Assembly (NCBI GenBank): GCA_035079385.1
Contig: JAVHKY010000004.1
Span: 20,305,001 to 20,369,000 of the forward strand
DNA from: Aspidiotus rigidus
Taxonomy: Eukaryota > Arthropoda > Insecta > Hemiptera > Diaspididae
Direction: 5' to 3'
Length of the DNA: 64,000 nucleotides
The notes beneath the pieces were generated by a model, which had not been told where the DNA came from, ran no database searches, and saw only the letters and a list, made by a program, of their open reading frames with translations. Shown here piece by piece: positions 11,500 to 23,679 of the stretch. The position numbers and the translations under genes are program-made. Each line of letters begins with the position of its first letter. Position 1 is the stretch's first letter.

Positions 11500-12600
11500 A
11501 ATTTAGACGTCCCATCATTCGGCGTCCTCGGTCCTGACCTGCCCTAATGACGGAGTTGGGACTTGAGAAAATTTCGACTTTCGAGCAACATATGATAGGA
11601 AGGAAGAACTTATATAAATTTTGACTTTCAAGCTGTATATGATAGGTGGAAGATATGGACAAATTTCGTCTTTTGAGCTATAGTAGGGTTACAAAAATTT
11701 CGATTCTCGAGATATTATGTATATCCTCTCCTATCGTACATCACTCGATGTTCGAAATTTCTTCATGTCGGCCTCCTTTGATCGTTGAACTTTTTGAACT
11801 CCAAATTTTGAATTCAATTCTCACTATCGAAACCACTTTGCCCCTTAGAATAGGTTCCCTCCGTTCCTCGTTCAAGCCGCCATTTCTTCAAGTCGTTCAT
11901 CTGCCCCTTCTGCTCCGATTTTACTTGATAAGGACACGCTATGATGACCGTCACGTTCTGAAGACCCAAGGCCCTCTTCATCCCTCTGGTCAGTCGAATC
12001 CTCTCTGTTTTTCAGCAGAAATTTTCGTAAGTCAAACGATGACTCCGGAGAGGTTAAGGCAAATATTCATCTAACACTCAATCTTCAGTTAGGTTTTCAG
12101 ACTTGTATTAAGCTGTAACCACGAGTAAAATGTACTCCCCCCCTTCCCATGTTTCACGTCCTGATGATTACTACGTACATCGATGCCAGATTTCAGATGT
12201 ATTTTCTGATTATTTTTTTCACGTCTCTTAACGTCGTGAAAAATTTTCTCCTACGAAATATTAAAGATTGTGTGACCTCTCACAAATTTTTACTCAAAAA
12301 ATTCTTTCATAGTTCTTTATTCTAGTCAGAAATTTTGATTCGAAATTTTTCATGAATAATCGTAGAATAAAATGGGGCGAGAAGAGAAAGTCAAAAAATG
12401 ATGATGGAGAAACTTGGAGTCACAGAAGACAGCGACTAGTGATGAATGAAACAACTTTCAGTCCGCCTTCTAGCGTTTGCTTCTTTTGAAAAAAACTTCA
12501 GTCCTGAAATGTTCGTAAATATTTTCAACCAAATTTATAAAACTGACATATGTTTCTTACTGATCAGCAATTTCCGAAGGTGGTACCAAAGCAGCCATAA
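11500..12600. repeat. Scattered 45-50-bp family monomers, then unique DNA
   Basis: Reverse-orientation monomers (for example gaaaatttcgactttcgagc and atatgataggtgg) occupy about 11500-11780. Beyond that to 12600 no gene or repeat structure is evident. Confidence 0.5.
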
Positions 12601-12639
12601 GACTATAGTGCACTAGGCCTTAAATCCACTGCATCCAAA

Positions 12640-13190
12640 TGCAAATCACAAATCAGTGGATTGTCCATAGGCCAAAAGAAGTTGCGCAGAATTCCGAAAC
12701 ATGACGCATTGGTCCTAGCAGCCAAGCAAGCTTTGCTCTCTTCCTCAATCACTGACCATTCCTCTTTTCCGGCCTATGATTTAAAATCTTATTATTGTTC
12801 TCTAATCATCTCATCACCGTCCTCTCACTTCCAGATCCCAGGTCCTCTTCAATTCCTTTTCACGCGATGAAGGAATAGTCATAGCACAACTAAGAATTGG
12901 GCACACCCGTCTCATCTACTCCTTTCCTCTCCTTGGGCTCTCTACTCCTTCCCCATGCCGATACTGCCTTGCGGAGAAATAATCCGTCTTCCATTGATTC
13001 TTTCTTCAATTTCAGAGGATAATTTTCTGTCCCTTCTCTGCCTTTTTCAACAACTAAGAACTCATTGCTAACTTTCAAAACTTTCTTCAATCGACACACT
13101 ATTACAAATCCATCCTTTTACCTCTCTTTCCTGACGATTCTCACTGAAACGACTGCTTATTTTCCTGGAAAGAAAGAAAAAAAAAAAAAT
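12640..13190 (+). mobile_element. LINE 3' end with A-rich tail
   Basis: Three-frame translation gives segments such as DALVLAAKQALLSS, then IAQLRIGHTRLIYSFPLLG and a CRYC motif. The order, an RNase H remnant, then the R-IGHTRL block, then a Cys pair, matches RNase H-bearing LINEs such as the one at 7.7 kb. Frameshifts and stops interrupt it. It ends with an A-rich tail (gaaagaaag followed by A13) near 13172-13189, as expected for target-primed insertion. Confidence 0.65.
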
Positions 13191-14328
13191 TACATAGTAG
13201 TTTTATGAGTTGATGATCGCAATTTCACATGAGTTCAAGAACGCTCAAATTTTCGGGTCTCTTTTCGTTTGCGAAAGCTCTCTGATATAATAAAGAACAC
13301 ATAATTTTTTTCTCCTCGTAATATAAATGCATAATTTTATGAGAGAGGTTAGTGATTTAAGATCAACGAATTATAATGATCTTTTCTTACTAAATAAAAA
13401 TATCCTTGAATCCTACGAGAGCGTTGGGTTCTTTTTATTTTCTTCCATAAATGTAAGCGAGATTTTTTATCTCATGATGATTCAGGTACGTACAGTAATA
13501 CGTACGTATAAATTCAACATAACATTATCGTGTTATTAAATGAAGTTATTAAAAGTCGAGAAATATCCAGAACAAAATTCTCGACAAAGAAATTCGGTAG
13601 CTGGTTTGTCGTTCGTGCGAGCACAATTTTGACCTTGAAATGCGTGTATATTGCGTTTACGTAGGTCTGTATCAAAACGCAACCAAGTTTTTATTCCCGG
13701 TACAAAATTACGTACTGGCATATCCGAGGTGGGAAAACTGGGTCAAGTCCACCGAAATGAGGAGTCGGCCCGCGTAATAGAGGTATGTGGTCTATAAATC
13801 GTCAAGTCGAGATCAGTTGTTCCTCTACATAATATGCGATTTCCTCCAATCGTTGAAAAATTTCGGTATTGCATTTTTCGGACCCAACTTTTGAGTCGTA
13901 ATAATTGTTCCAAGTTTGAAGCAGTTTGATCTCAAACCCCACGTTCTTGAAGTTCTGTCATCAGCGGCTGTACCGGTGTTTTTCTTTCTAGCTCCGCTCT
14001 AAGCCTGTATGCGAAGTCAGAATCTCGATTTTCGAGCTACCGTACTTTTTCTAATATTTTTAGTTCTGAGTCTTCTTACAAAAAACACTCTTGATGACGG
14101 CACATCTTTATATAGTGTAGGTGAGATTATTTCGGGGAAGTTTTGTAGCAGTTTTGGACATTTTCATTACCCGCAAAAAGCGCCCGTGCAGAGGCAAGTG
14201 TCGGAATTTTGGGAGATGTGAGGAGGGTGCGAGTGCAAAAATAGGTGATCCATATCTAGAGTAAATCGGAGTAGGATACGGTAAGGGAGGAATAGGCCTA
14301 GAATCTTACGGTTACAACAGATGGAATT
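13191..14328. other. Intergenic, no gene recognised
   Basis: AT-rich unique sequence with no recognisable gene or repeat. It directly borders the 48-bp minisatellite. Confidence 0.4.
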
Positions 14329-16771
14329 GGGTCTTAATTTGTGGATTTTCGAGAACCCAATCACAAATTTGTTTTTGGATCTCAACTTCTGGATTTTCGA
14401 GAACTCAATCACGAACTCGTTTTTGGGTCTTAATTTGTGAATTTTCGAAAACCCAATCACGAATTCGTTTTTGGGTGTCAATTTGTGGATTTTTAGGAGC
14501 TTAATCACAAACTCGTTTTTGGGTCCTAATTTGTGTATTTTCAAGAACTCAATCAAGAACTCGTTTTTGGGTCTTAATTTGTGGATTTTCAAGAACTCAA
14601 TCAAGAACTCGTTTTTGGGTCTTAATTTGTGGATTTTCGAGAACCCAATCACAATTTCGTTCTTGGGTCTTAATTTGTAGATTTTCGGGAACCCAATCAC
14701 GAACTTTTTTTGGATCTCAACTGGCGGATTTTGGGGAACCTAATCACGAACTTTTTTTTGGATGTCAACTGGCGGATTTTGGGGAACCCAATCACTAACT
14801 CGTTTTTGGGTCTTAATTTGTGGATTTTTGAGAACACAACCACAAATTGGGTTTTGAGTCTTAATTTGTGGATTTCTGAGAACCCAATCACCATTTTGTA
14901 TTGGATTTCAACTCCTGAATTTTCGAGAATCCAATCTCAAATTTGTTTTTGGATCTCAACTTCTGGATTTTCAAGAACCCAATCACAAGCTTGTTTTTGG
15001 GTCTTAATTTGTGGATTTTCGAGAACCCAATCACGAACTTGTTTTTGGATCTCAACTGGCGGATTTTGGGGAACCCAATCACGAACTCGTTTTTGGGTTT
15101 TAATTTGTGGATTTTTGAGAACCTAATAAAAAATTCGTTCTTGGATCTCAACTGGCGGATTTTGGGAAACCCAATCACTAACTCGTTTTTGGGTCTTAAT
15201 TTGTGGATTTTTGAGAACACAACCACAAATTGGGTTTTGAGTCTTAATTTGTGGATTTCTGAGAACCCAATCACCATTTTGTATTGGATTTCAACTCCTG
15301 AATTTTCGAGAATCCAATCTCAAATTTGTTTTTGGATCTCAACTTCTGGATTTTCAAGAACCCAATCACAAGCTTGTTTTTGGGTCTTAATTTGTGGATT
15401 TTCGAGAACCCAATCACGAACTTGTTTTTGGATCTCAACTGGCGGATTTTGGGGAACCCAATCACGAACTCGTTTTTGGGTCTTAATTTGTGGATTTTGG
15501 AGAACCCAATCACGAATTTGTTTTTGGATCCCAACTTCTGGATTTTTGAGAAGCCAATCCCAAACCTCTTTTGTTTTTTTTTTTGTTTTTTTTTGTGGAT
15601 TTTTGCTAACCCAATCACGAAGTTTTTTTTGGATCCCATCTTCTGGATTCTTGAGAAGCCAATTCCAAACTTGTTTTTGGGTCTTTTTGTTTGTGGATTT
15701 TTGCTAACCCAATCACGAATTTTTTTTTGGATCCCAACTTGTAGATTTTTGAGAATCCAATCACGAACTCGTTTTTGGGTCTTAATTTGTGGATTTTTAG
15801 GAGCTCAATCACAAACTCGTTTTTGGGTCCTCATTTGTGGATTTTCGAGAACCAAATCATGAATTCGTTCTTGGGTCTGAATTTGGAGATTTTCCAAGAA
15901 CACAATCACAAATTTGTTTTTGAATTCAACTTCTGAATTTTCGAGAACCCAATCACAAATTCGTTCTTGGGTCTTAATTTGTGGATTTTCGAGAACCCAA
16001 TCACGAATTTGTTTTTGGATCCCAACTTCTGGATTTTTGAGAAGCCAATCCCAAACTTGTTTTTGGGTCTTTTTTTTTGTGGATTTTTGCTAACCCAATC
16101 ACGAATTTTTTTTTGGATCCCAACTTGTAGATTTTTGAGAATCCAATCACGAACTCGTTTTTTGGTCTTAATTTGTGGATTTTTCGGAGCTCAATCACAA
16201 ACTCGTTTTTGAGTCCTCATTTGTGGATTTTCGAGAACCAAATCAAGAATTCGTTCTTGGGTCTTGATTTGTGGATTTTCCAAGAACACAATCACAAATT
16301 TGTTTTTGAATTCAACTTCTGGATTTTCGAGAACCCAATCACAAATTTGTTTTTGGATCTCAACTTCTGGATTTTTGAGAAGCCAATCCCAAACTTGTTT
16401 TTGGTTTTTTTTTTTTTTTTTTTGTGGATTTTTGCTAACTTAATCACGAAGTTTTTTTTGGATCCCAACTTGTAGAGTTTTGAGAATCCAATAACGAAAA
16501 TTTGTGGATTTTCGAGAACCTAATCACAAAGTTGTTCTAGGATCTCAACTTCTGGATTTTCGAGAACTCAATCACGAATTTGGTTTTGGATCTTAATTTG
16601 TGGATTTTCGAAAACCCAATCCCGAATTCGTTTTTGGGTCTTAATTCGTGGATTTTCGTGAACCCAATCACGAATTTTTTTTTTGGATCTCAACTTGTGG
16701 ATTTTTGTAACCGAATCACGAATTCGTTTTTGGATCTCAACTTGTAGATTTTCAAGGGCCCAATCACGAAC
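14329..16771. repeat. 48-bp minisatellite with higher-order structure
   Basis: About 50 units, each near gggtcttaatttgtggattt then tcgagaacccaatcacgaat then tcgttttt. The period is exactly 48 bp where measured (14425, 14473, 14521, 14569). Because 48 is a multiple of three, both strands stay open over long stretches, with 16-residue repeats such as LGLNLWIFENPITNSF and KNEFVIGFSKIHKLRP. A higher-order block of 8 units is visible: a marked variant (ccattttgtattgg) recurs 383 bp apart (14891 and 15274), and another variant recurs 386 bp apart (15891 and 16277). Later units contain long T runs. No splice or translation evidence supports a protein. Confidence 0.95.
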
Positions 16772-19570
16772 TATATTGTATCACAGACTCCTACTGGACC
16801 AAGAAGGAGGGCGAACAATTTGAGCGAGTGATCCCTGAAGGCTAGTCAGTGCTGCGGTCAATTACTGGATACGAAATGACTGGAAATTGTGTTTAGGAAG
16901 GAGGTTTTTTAGGGTTCGACCTCCTCGAAAACGAATTATTTAATCATCAGTGATATAGGAATCGATCGATACTGATGACAAAAATCGACCGGTGAAATTT
17001 GAACCTATTTCTATCCGCAGATTAGGTTCCCCATTGTTTTATGAAACACTACCCCCTTCACAAAAAATTCCTAATCCGAACCGGGAGTATTTCCTCCAAG
17101 TAACGTAGGAAACGTCAACTTGTTGATAAAGTCTAAAGAAAAGTGAAACTTCATCACTTCGGACTATGTTTTCTGTGATGTTCATTCAAACCGTCAAAAT
17201 ATTTTCATTTGTTATAACGGTCATTGTTTTCTCATCCATTCGGGAAAGATATATATAATTTACAAACGCCCGCTCAATACTCTATTACCCGATGCATATA
17301 TGGTCGAGAAAACTGTCTCCTATTCAATTTTCGTCTTTTTTCAAAATGTAATCTGGTGTGCACGTATTTCGTAATTTATCATGACTTTCTTCTTCGAGCT
17401 ATAATAAGAGAAGCGACTGACTCCCTCATTCGAATGCGAGTTTCGGACGTCTAAATTTTAATACGTACCTACTCACAATCGGTAAAATGACGAAGAACCT
17501 CCAGTTTCCCCGAGTAATTGTTACTTATCATAATACACTGACCTACTCTTCGAAATATCCGTTCATTTATTATAATTCGTACTTTTCAGAAACGTTTAGC
17601 ATGAACACCTTTACGGACAACTCTTTATACGTCTGTATTTTCTACTATGTAAATGAAGAATATCTCTCGCGTCATTAAAGCGCGAAATAATAACCTTTCT
17701 GTTTTTGTATTTGTCAGGCTAAATTATTGGTTCACGCGGACTAAAAATTTCGAAATATTAAACTAATTAAATTCGAAGGTACTGGAAGGAGGGGTGGGGT
17801 ACAATAGCCATTGAATATTCAGAAGCATTTATTTTACGTAAAGTGTGTGTATGTATGGGCGTAGCCCCTCGTATAAGGATGCTACAAAGCGAACGAAGAA
17901 CAAAAATTCAAAGAATTAAAGAACGACGTTGCGAAATCTGGACTTTTGTCGTCTTCATCATAGGTCAAGTTCTGACAATGACCTCAGCGTCACATACACA
18001 AGAAAGTTGAAAGTATTACTACACCTCATCTTCATTTCCATAATCTAAAAGGAATGGATAGAGTGTTTCACCTTGAGAAAGAAATCTTTCTGATACGGTG
18101 CTGCGCTACCTAATAATAAATTCGTCGAATTACGATATTTCTAGGTACCGAAAACATTCCTCTATACATTCGTCATCTATCGCTCCTCTATCCTGCTTTG
18201 ACGTGAAAAAAAAAAAAGTAGCGCTCTCGTCCTTGGAAGCTCTCGTAATGGTGTGAGTTAAATGAACGTAATTCCAAAACATGCGAGACGACGATAGATC
18301 TAAAAAATAGCGTTGTCCACGTGTGTTTTGAACTTCTGATTCGAGTAGAGGATTAATAAAATTCCTGAAGAAATGGATTGAGATCGTTGTAGTGGGAATG
18401 AATCTGTTTTCAAATACGAAGAAACTTCATCAGAAAAATTATACTATTGTCAAATTTTGACCACAATTTGAAATTTCTTTGTCATCGCGGGGCATTTCCC
18501 GGGAAATGTAATTGCCCGAAAATTTTCTTGTTTGGAGCCCCTGGTCAGGCTATTTTATGGCTGGGGGTAAATGGCTAGATACCTTTCGGCTGTTGGTTAC
18601 ATACAATTTTCTTTTCTTCACTCGAGCGTCAAATTTCTTCGCCATTGACAGTAAGTCTCGTCGTCTCAAGAGCCCTTCATCCATAATTTTAATACTCGTA
18701 CTCGCGTGATTATTCTCCGCGCGCATCGTCGTTAATCCGCCACTTTCTCCTCATTGCGAGGTATTCAATTCTTTTCTGGAATCCTCGCGTCTTCATCGGA
18801 GGCATTTTCCCTTCTCGATATGAAGTCTCCTCTTCTTCTTTTGATTTTTACATAATCTAAATTTAATCGCGTGTGACAATACAGATTAGCCGCTGAGTGA
18901 TTTGCACACGTTTGTGGTCGAGTTAATGTAGCGTGAAACAGAGTGTATAAATGGAATTTCGTAACGTCGTCGTCGAGTTTGAATCGTGGTCCACAAGATA
19001 ATGCTCGCGTGCAAATTAAGACGAAATTTTCGATCCGTCAATGATTTTGCGCCTGGTTGTTCACGAAATGATGCTTTCCCCCTACATCCATTTCACGTTC
19101 CACTCGAGTAAGAGTAGACCGACCTGCGTCTATCAATTATCGTATTTCTAAACAACTCCGTTTGTAGGTTGTAAGCTGAACTCGATTCTGCTATATTTTT
19201 TCCATGGACAGGGGACAAAAATGTCGTGGCTTGAGAGTCGAAGTTGAAAGGTTCGAGAGTTTTACATGTAGAGAGACTTCGGACAAGGATGACTTTGTAT
19301 CGTGTTCGGAGTACTTCGGAGATGCTGAAAGCCGTCAGTGTATTGAACTCTTGGAGAATAGACGGGTTGGGAAGGGAGGGGATCTTCAAAAATTGTTTGC
19401 GTTCAAGTCATCAATGATCTTGACCTTATGAGAATACTTAGGAAAATCCAAGCTATTAATCTCTAAAGGGAAAGTACTCGAAAAAATTAGAAGCGGCGAA
19501 CCTCTGTAGGTAATTTCAAGTTATGAACTTATGACTGAGGTAGGCTATAATTATGAAGTCTTGAACAAAG
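16772..19570. other. Intergenic, no gene recognised
   Basis: Largely single-copy-looking DNA. Short frames at 17224-17454, 17487-17678 and 18512-18709 have no recognisable family. An A-tract is near 18209-18220. Confidence 0.4.
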
Positions 19571-19579
19571 ATGGAGTTT

Positions 19580-20217
19580 TATGCTAAACATAAGCTTCGT
19601 GCAAAGGAGTATTTCTATGGGAAATCTGTTCTATGGGGGGGGGGGGGTTATTCCAAAAAATTAACCATGCGCCGTATGATGTCCAATCAAAACAAAAATG
19701 GTTCAAGTCCAACATCATACGCAAAGATGGCCTAAGTCCCACTCCTATCATATATAGCTCGGAAATCGAAAAACTTCGAAACATTTTGATTCTCGAGCCA
19801 TGATATGTTATAGGAAAGGGACTTAGAAAAATTTCGACTTTCGAGCTGTAATACATGATGGGCGAGGGACTTGAAGAAATTTCGACTTTCTAGCAATAAA
19901 GGGACTTTGAAGAAAATTTCGGTTCTCGGGTCATTTCGTCTGATAAGAGAGAGAGATGTAGAAGAAAATTTTCACTCTCGAGCCATAATATATGATGGAG
20001 TAGGGGCTAAATGACTGGAAAGGGACTGAGAAAAATCTGTTCTATGAGGGGTGGCAATGGACTTGAAAAATGTCAAAGGGAATTAAGTACGTTACCCGTC
20101 AGGAAGGCTACATGTTTTTCATCATCATCAACCGAAGGTGAATTCGGGGAATATGTGAGTCAATATATTTTGCAAAGTTTCCCTTTCGAGTTTTTTAATG
20201 ATAATAAATCGTTCCAT

Positions 20218-20252
<35 letters not shown>

Positions 20253-20640
20253 GATACGAAAATTACAGACAGTGATTTGGAAAATTTCACTGACCGATGA
20301 CGTCATCGGATCGTGACGTCACAGGTTGAAAAATCGAAATTTTTACCAGTCCCTTTCCTGTCATATAATATGGCTCGAAAGTCAAGATTTTTCCAAGTCC
20401 CCCTGAGGGGGGACTGAGCCATATTATACGGTGGGAAATGGACTTGGAAAAATTTCAAGCTTCCAGCCATATTAAATAACAGCAGAGAGACTTGGAAGAA
20501 TTTCGACTTTCGAGCCTTATTGTGTGACAGGTGGAGGACATGGAAACATGTCGATGATTAGAGTCGCACGAGTGGAACTTCGAAAAATCTTGGCTTTAAA
20601 GATATACACCATGATAGAAGGGACTCAGAAGAATTCAGAC
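19580..20640. repeat. Degenerate 45-50-bp family cluster with a retroposed insert
   Basis: Monomers in mixed orientation (ttcgactttcgagc, ggacttggaaaaatttc, tcatatatagctcgg) fill most of the stretch, with a G run at 19637-19647. Between about 20090 and 20250 a different sequence ends in AATAAA (20203-20208) and then 29 A residues (20222-20250), which looks like the 3' end of a retroposed transcript. Two TGACGTCA sites lie near 20295 and 20313. Confidence 0.6.
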
Positions 20641-20929
20641 TCTTCGAGATTTCTCAAGGCCGAAACCAATTCGACCCATAGAACAGATTCCCTACGTTCT
20701 CGTTCAGCTTCGTTTTTATGCTACAGAATTCCTTATGGTCAGACTAATTTCGAGATATGGGGATTACATGCTCAGAAAACGTCCGTGTCCGACCTCTGTG
20801 ACGTTGTCAATGATCTTGACCTGATTTAGGGACTTGAAAACTTGTCGAGCTCCAAGCGTCTATGGAGAGAGGACTTGAAAAAAAAAAGTCGACACTCAAG
20901 CTATATATGAGGGGTGGAATTCTAAAAAA

Positions 20930-22130
<1,201 letters not shown>

Positions 22131-22445
22131 GAGCTACGATCCTCCGTAGAAGTAGGCCCAGATGAAGGTCAAGGTTTTGTGATAAATTTTCTTAAGGAGG
22201 TGAGGCAAATCAACAACAGAAATGAATTCATTATCAAGAGTCCACTCACAAAGAAAGCCATTTTGGAACCTAACCCAATAACCCCCCCCCCTCCCTCCTC
22301 TACGGGTTGCCTAAAGTACATAAAAAAGTTGCCGGTCGTGTAGTTTGTCTCGTCACCAACTTACTTATTAGCTAAGTTTATAGATCGATGGTTTAAACCA
22401 TGAGTAGATTGTACCTCCCTGTATTCAGTACAGAACTCGGGCTCC

Positions 22446-23051
22446 TTGGCGGATAGGTTGAAGGGCGTGAACCTTCCTCCGGAAACGACCTTATGTTCCT
22501 TTGGTGTTGTAGGATTATTTCCTTACATCCCTAAGGCTGTTACTATCCAACACATGGGCGAATTGCTCGTAAAATCAGGTGTCCCTCACGAGGAGATGGC
22601 GGAATTCTTTGATCTTCTGAGGGTTTGTTGGACTCCCAACTTCTGCAAATTTGAAGGGAAATTTTTCGAGTTCCCGGATGAGGTGGGGATCCCCATTGTT
22701 TCTCCCTTGGGCTCTCCGATATCTGAGGTATTCATGTCCAAATTTGAGATCGATTTATTTTCCTCGGGCCAGGTGCTGTTAAATCATGTCTTTTACTGGC
22801 ATAGATATGTGGACGAAATACTTTGTGCGTGGACCGGTCCAGTGGAACTCCTTCGTAAGCTTCTCACCTACTTGAATAGCCAATACCCTTCCATAAAATT
22901 CACCCTGGAAGTTGGTGGCTCATTAATAAATTTTTTGGACTTGTCCATTTTCGTTAGAGATGGCGTCCATGAATTTGGAATTTATAGAAAAGAAACGTCG
23001 ACCGATATTACATCCACGGGTCGTCCTTCTGTCCAGCTGCACATAGCTTGA
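22446..23051 (+). pseudogene. PLE2 reverse transcriptase, catalytic residues lost
   Basis: A 201-codon frame parallels PLE1 through the polymerase core. Motif A reads CSFGVVGLFPYIP where PLE1 has YSFDVVGLFPNIP, and the catalytic box reads RYVDEILCAW where PLE1 has RYVDDVLCTW. Two metal-binding Asp residues are thus replaced (D to G and D to E), which should abolish polymerase activity. Upstream sequence carries stops in this frame. The endonuclease follows in shifted frames. The gene is dead but well preserved in length. Confidence 0.85.
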
Positions 23052-23633
23052 TCCATCGCCTGACTCATATTCCTTTGAGTCAGGACGCTTTCCAAAAGGA
23101 ACTAAGAACAATGGAGCACCTGGCTAGAGTGAATCAAGTGAGGGTGGATATCGACCTAATGGTCCGTACGAGGCTTACCAGAAAAAGCCTAGATTCTACC
23201 ACCTCCCTGTCCACGGATTCAGTCGAGAGGAGCGGTGTTTACAGCAGAACCTGCAACGATTGCCCTGGAGTTTATATAGGAATGACCGGCTGTCATGTCA
23301 GCTCCAAATAAAAATCGATCAGCATAAAAAAGCTTGGGAGAAGGGTAACTTGGGTGAGTTGGCCTTTGTCGGTCACCTTATCGAAAGTGGCCACAGAGTC
23401 AAAGAGGAGTCTGGTACCCTCCTCCATAACGTATGGCTTTAGAAAATATTGAAATCTTACTCACCGGGATAATGAAGACTTCACCGTCTTAAACAGTTAT
23501 ATTCCTGATGAGAATCTGGTTGAGCTGGTCTACGAGAATGATTCACACTTTGATGATTCGCTCGTTCAATCATGATCCTCAAGTTGGTTTCTCTTTCTTT
23601 GTTGTTGTTGGATTAGTCGCTTTTGTCTGTCCT

Positions 23634-23663
23634 CCAAAGATGGTTCTTTAACCGAAAGATCTT
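23634..23663 (+). ncRNA. Hammerhead-like motif at PLE2 3' end
   Basis: CCAAAGA, one U, stem II GGUU/AACC closed by CUUU, GAA, the palindrome AGAUCU, then U. Same layout as the motifs at 2.3, 5.1 and 54.7 kb, with a different palindrome. The core is diverged and activity is unlikely. Confidence 0.35.
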
Positions 23664-23679
23664 AGCGGCTTTGATTGGT

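Larger units (their letters stand above)
22165..23670 (+). mobile_element. Penelope-like element (PLE2), decayed
   Basis: Related to PLE1 but in the opposite orientation. Order: N-terminal polymerase segment (TKKAILEPNPITPP), reverse transcriptase core (22446-23051), linker VRVDIDLMVRTRL, GIY-YIG part (23225-23442) split by a frameshift after YIGMTGCH, and a 3' terminal motif near 23634-23663. The 5' terminal repeat is not recognised. Confidence 0.85.

Noticed and set aside
14471..16475. Long overlapping open frames on both strands
   Set aside because: They follow from the 48-bp tandem unit being a multiple of three; no start context, splice signal or known domain supports a protein.
14329..16771. 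CRISPR array
   Set aside because: Whole units repeat without unique spacers, and the genome is eukaryotic.
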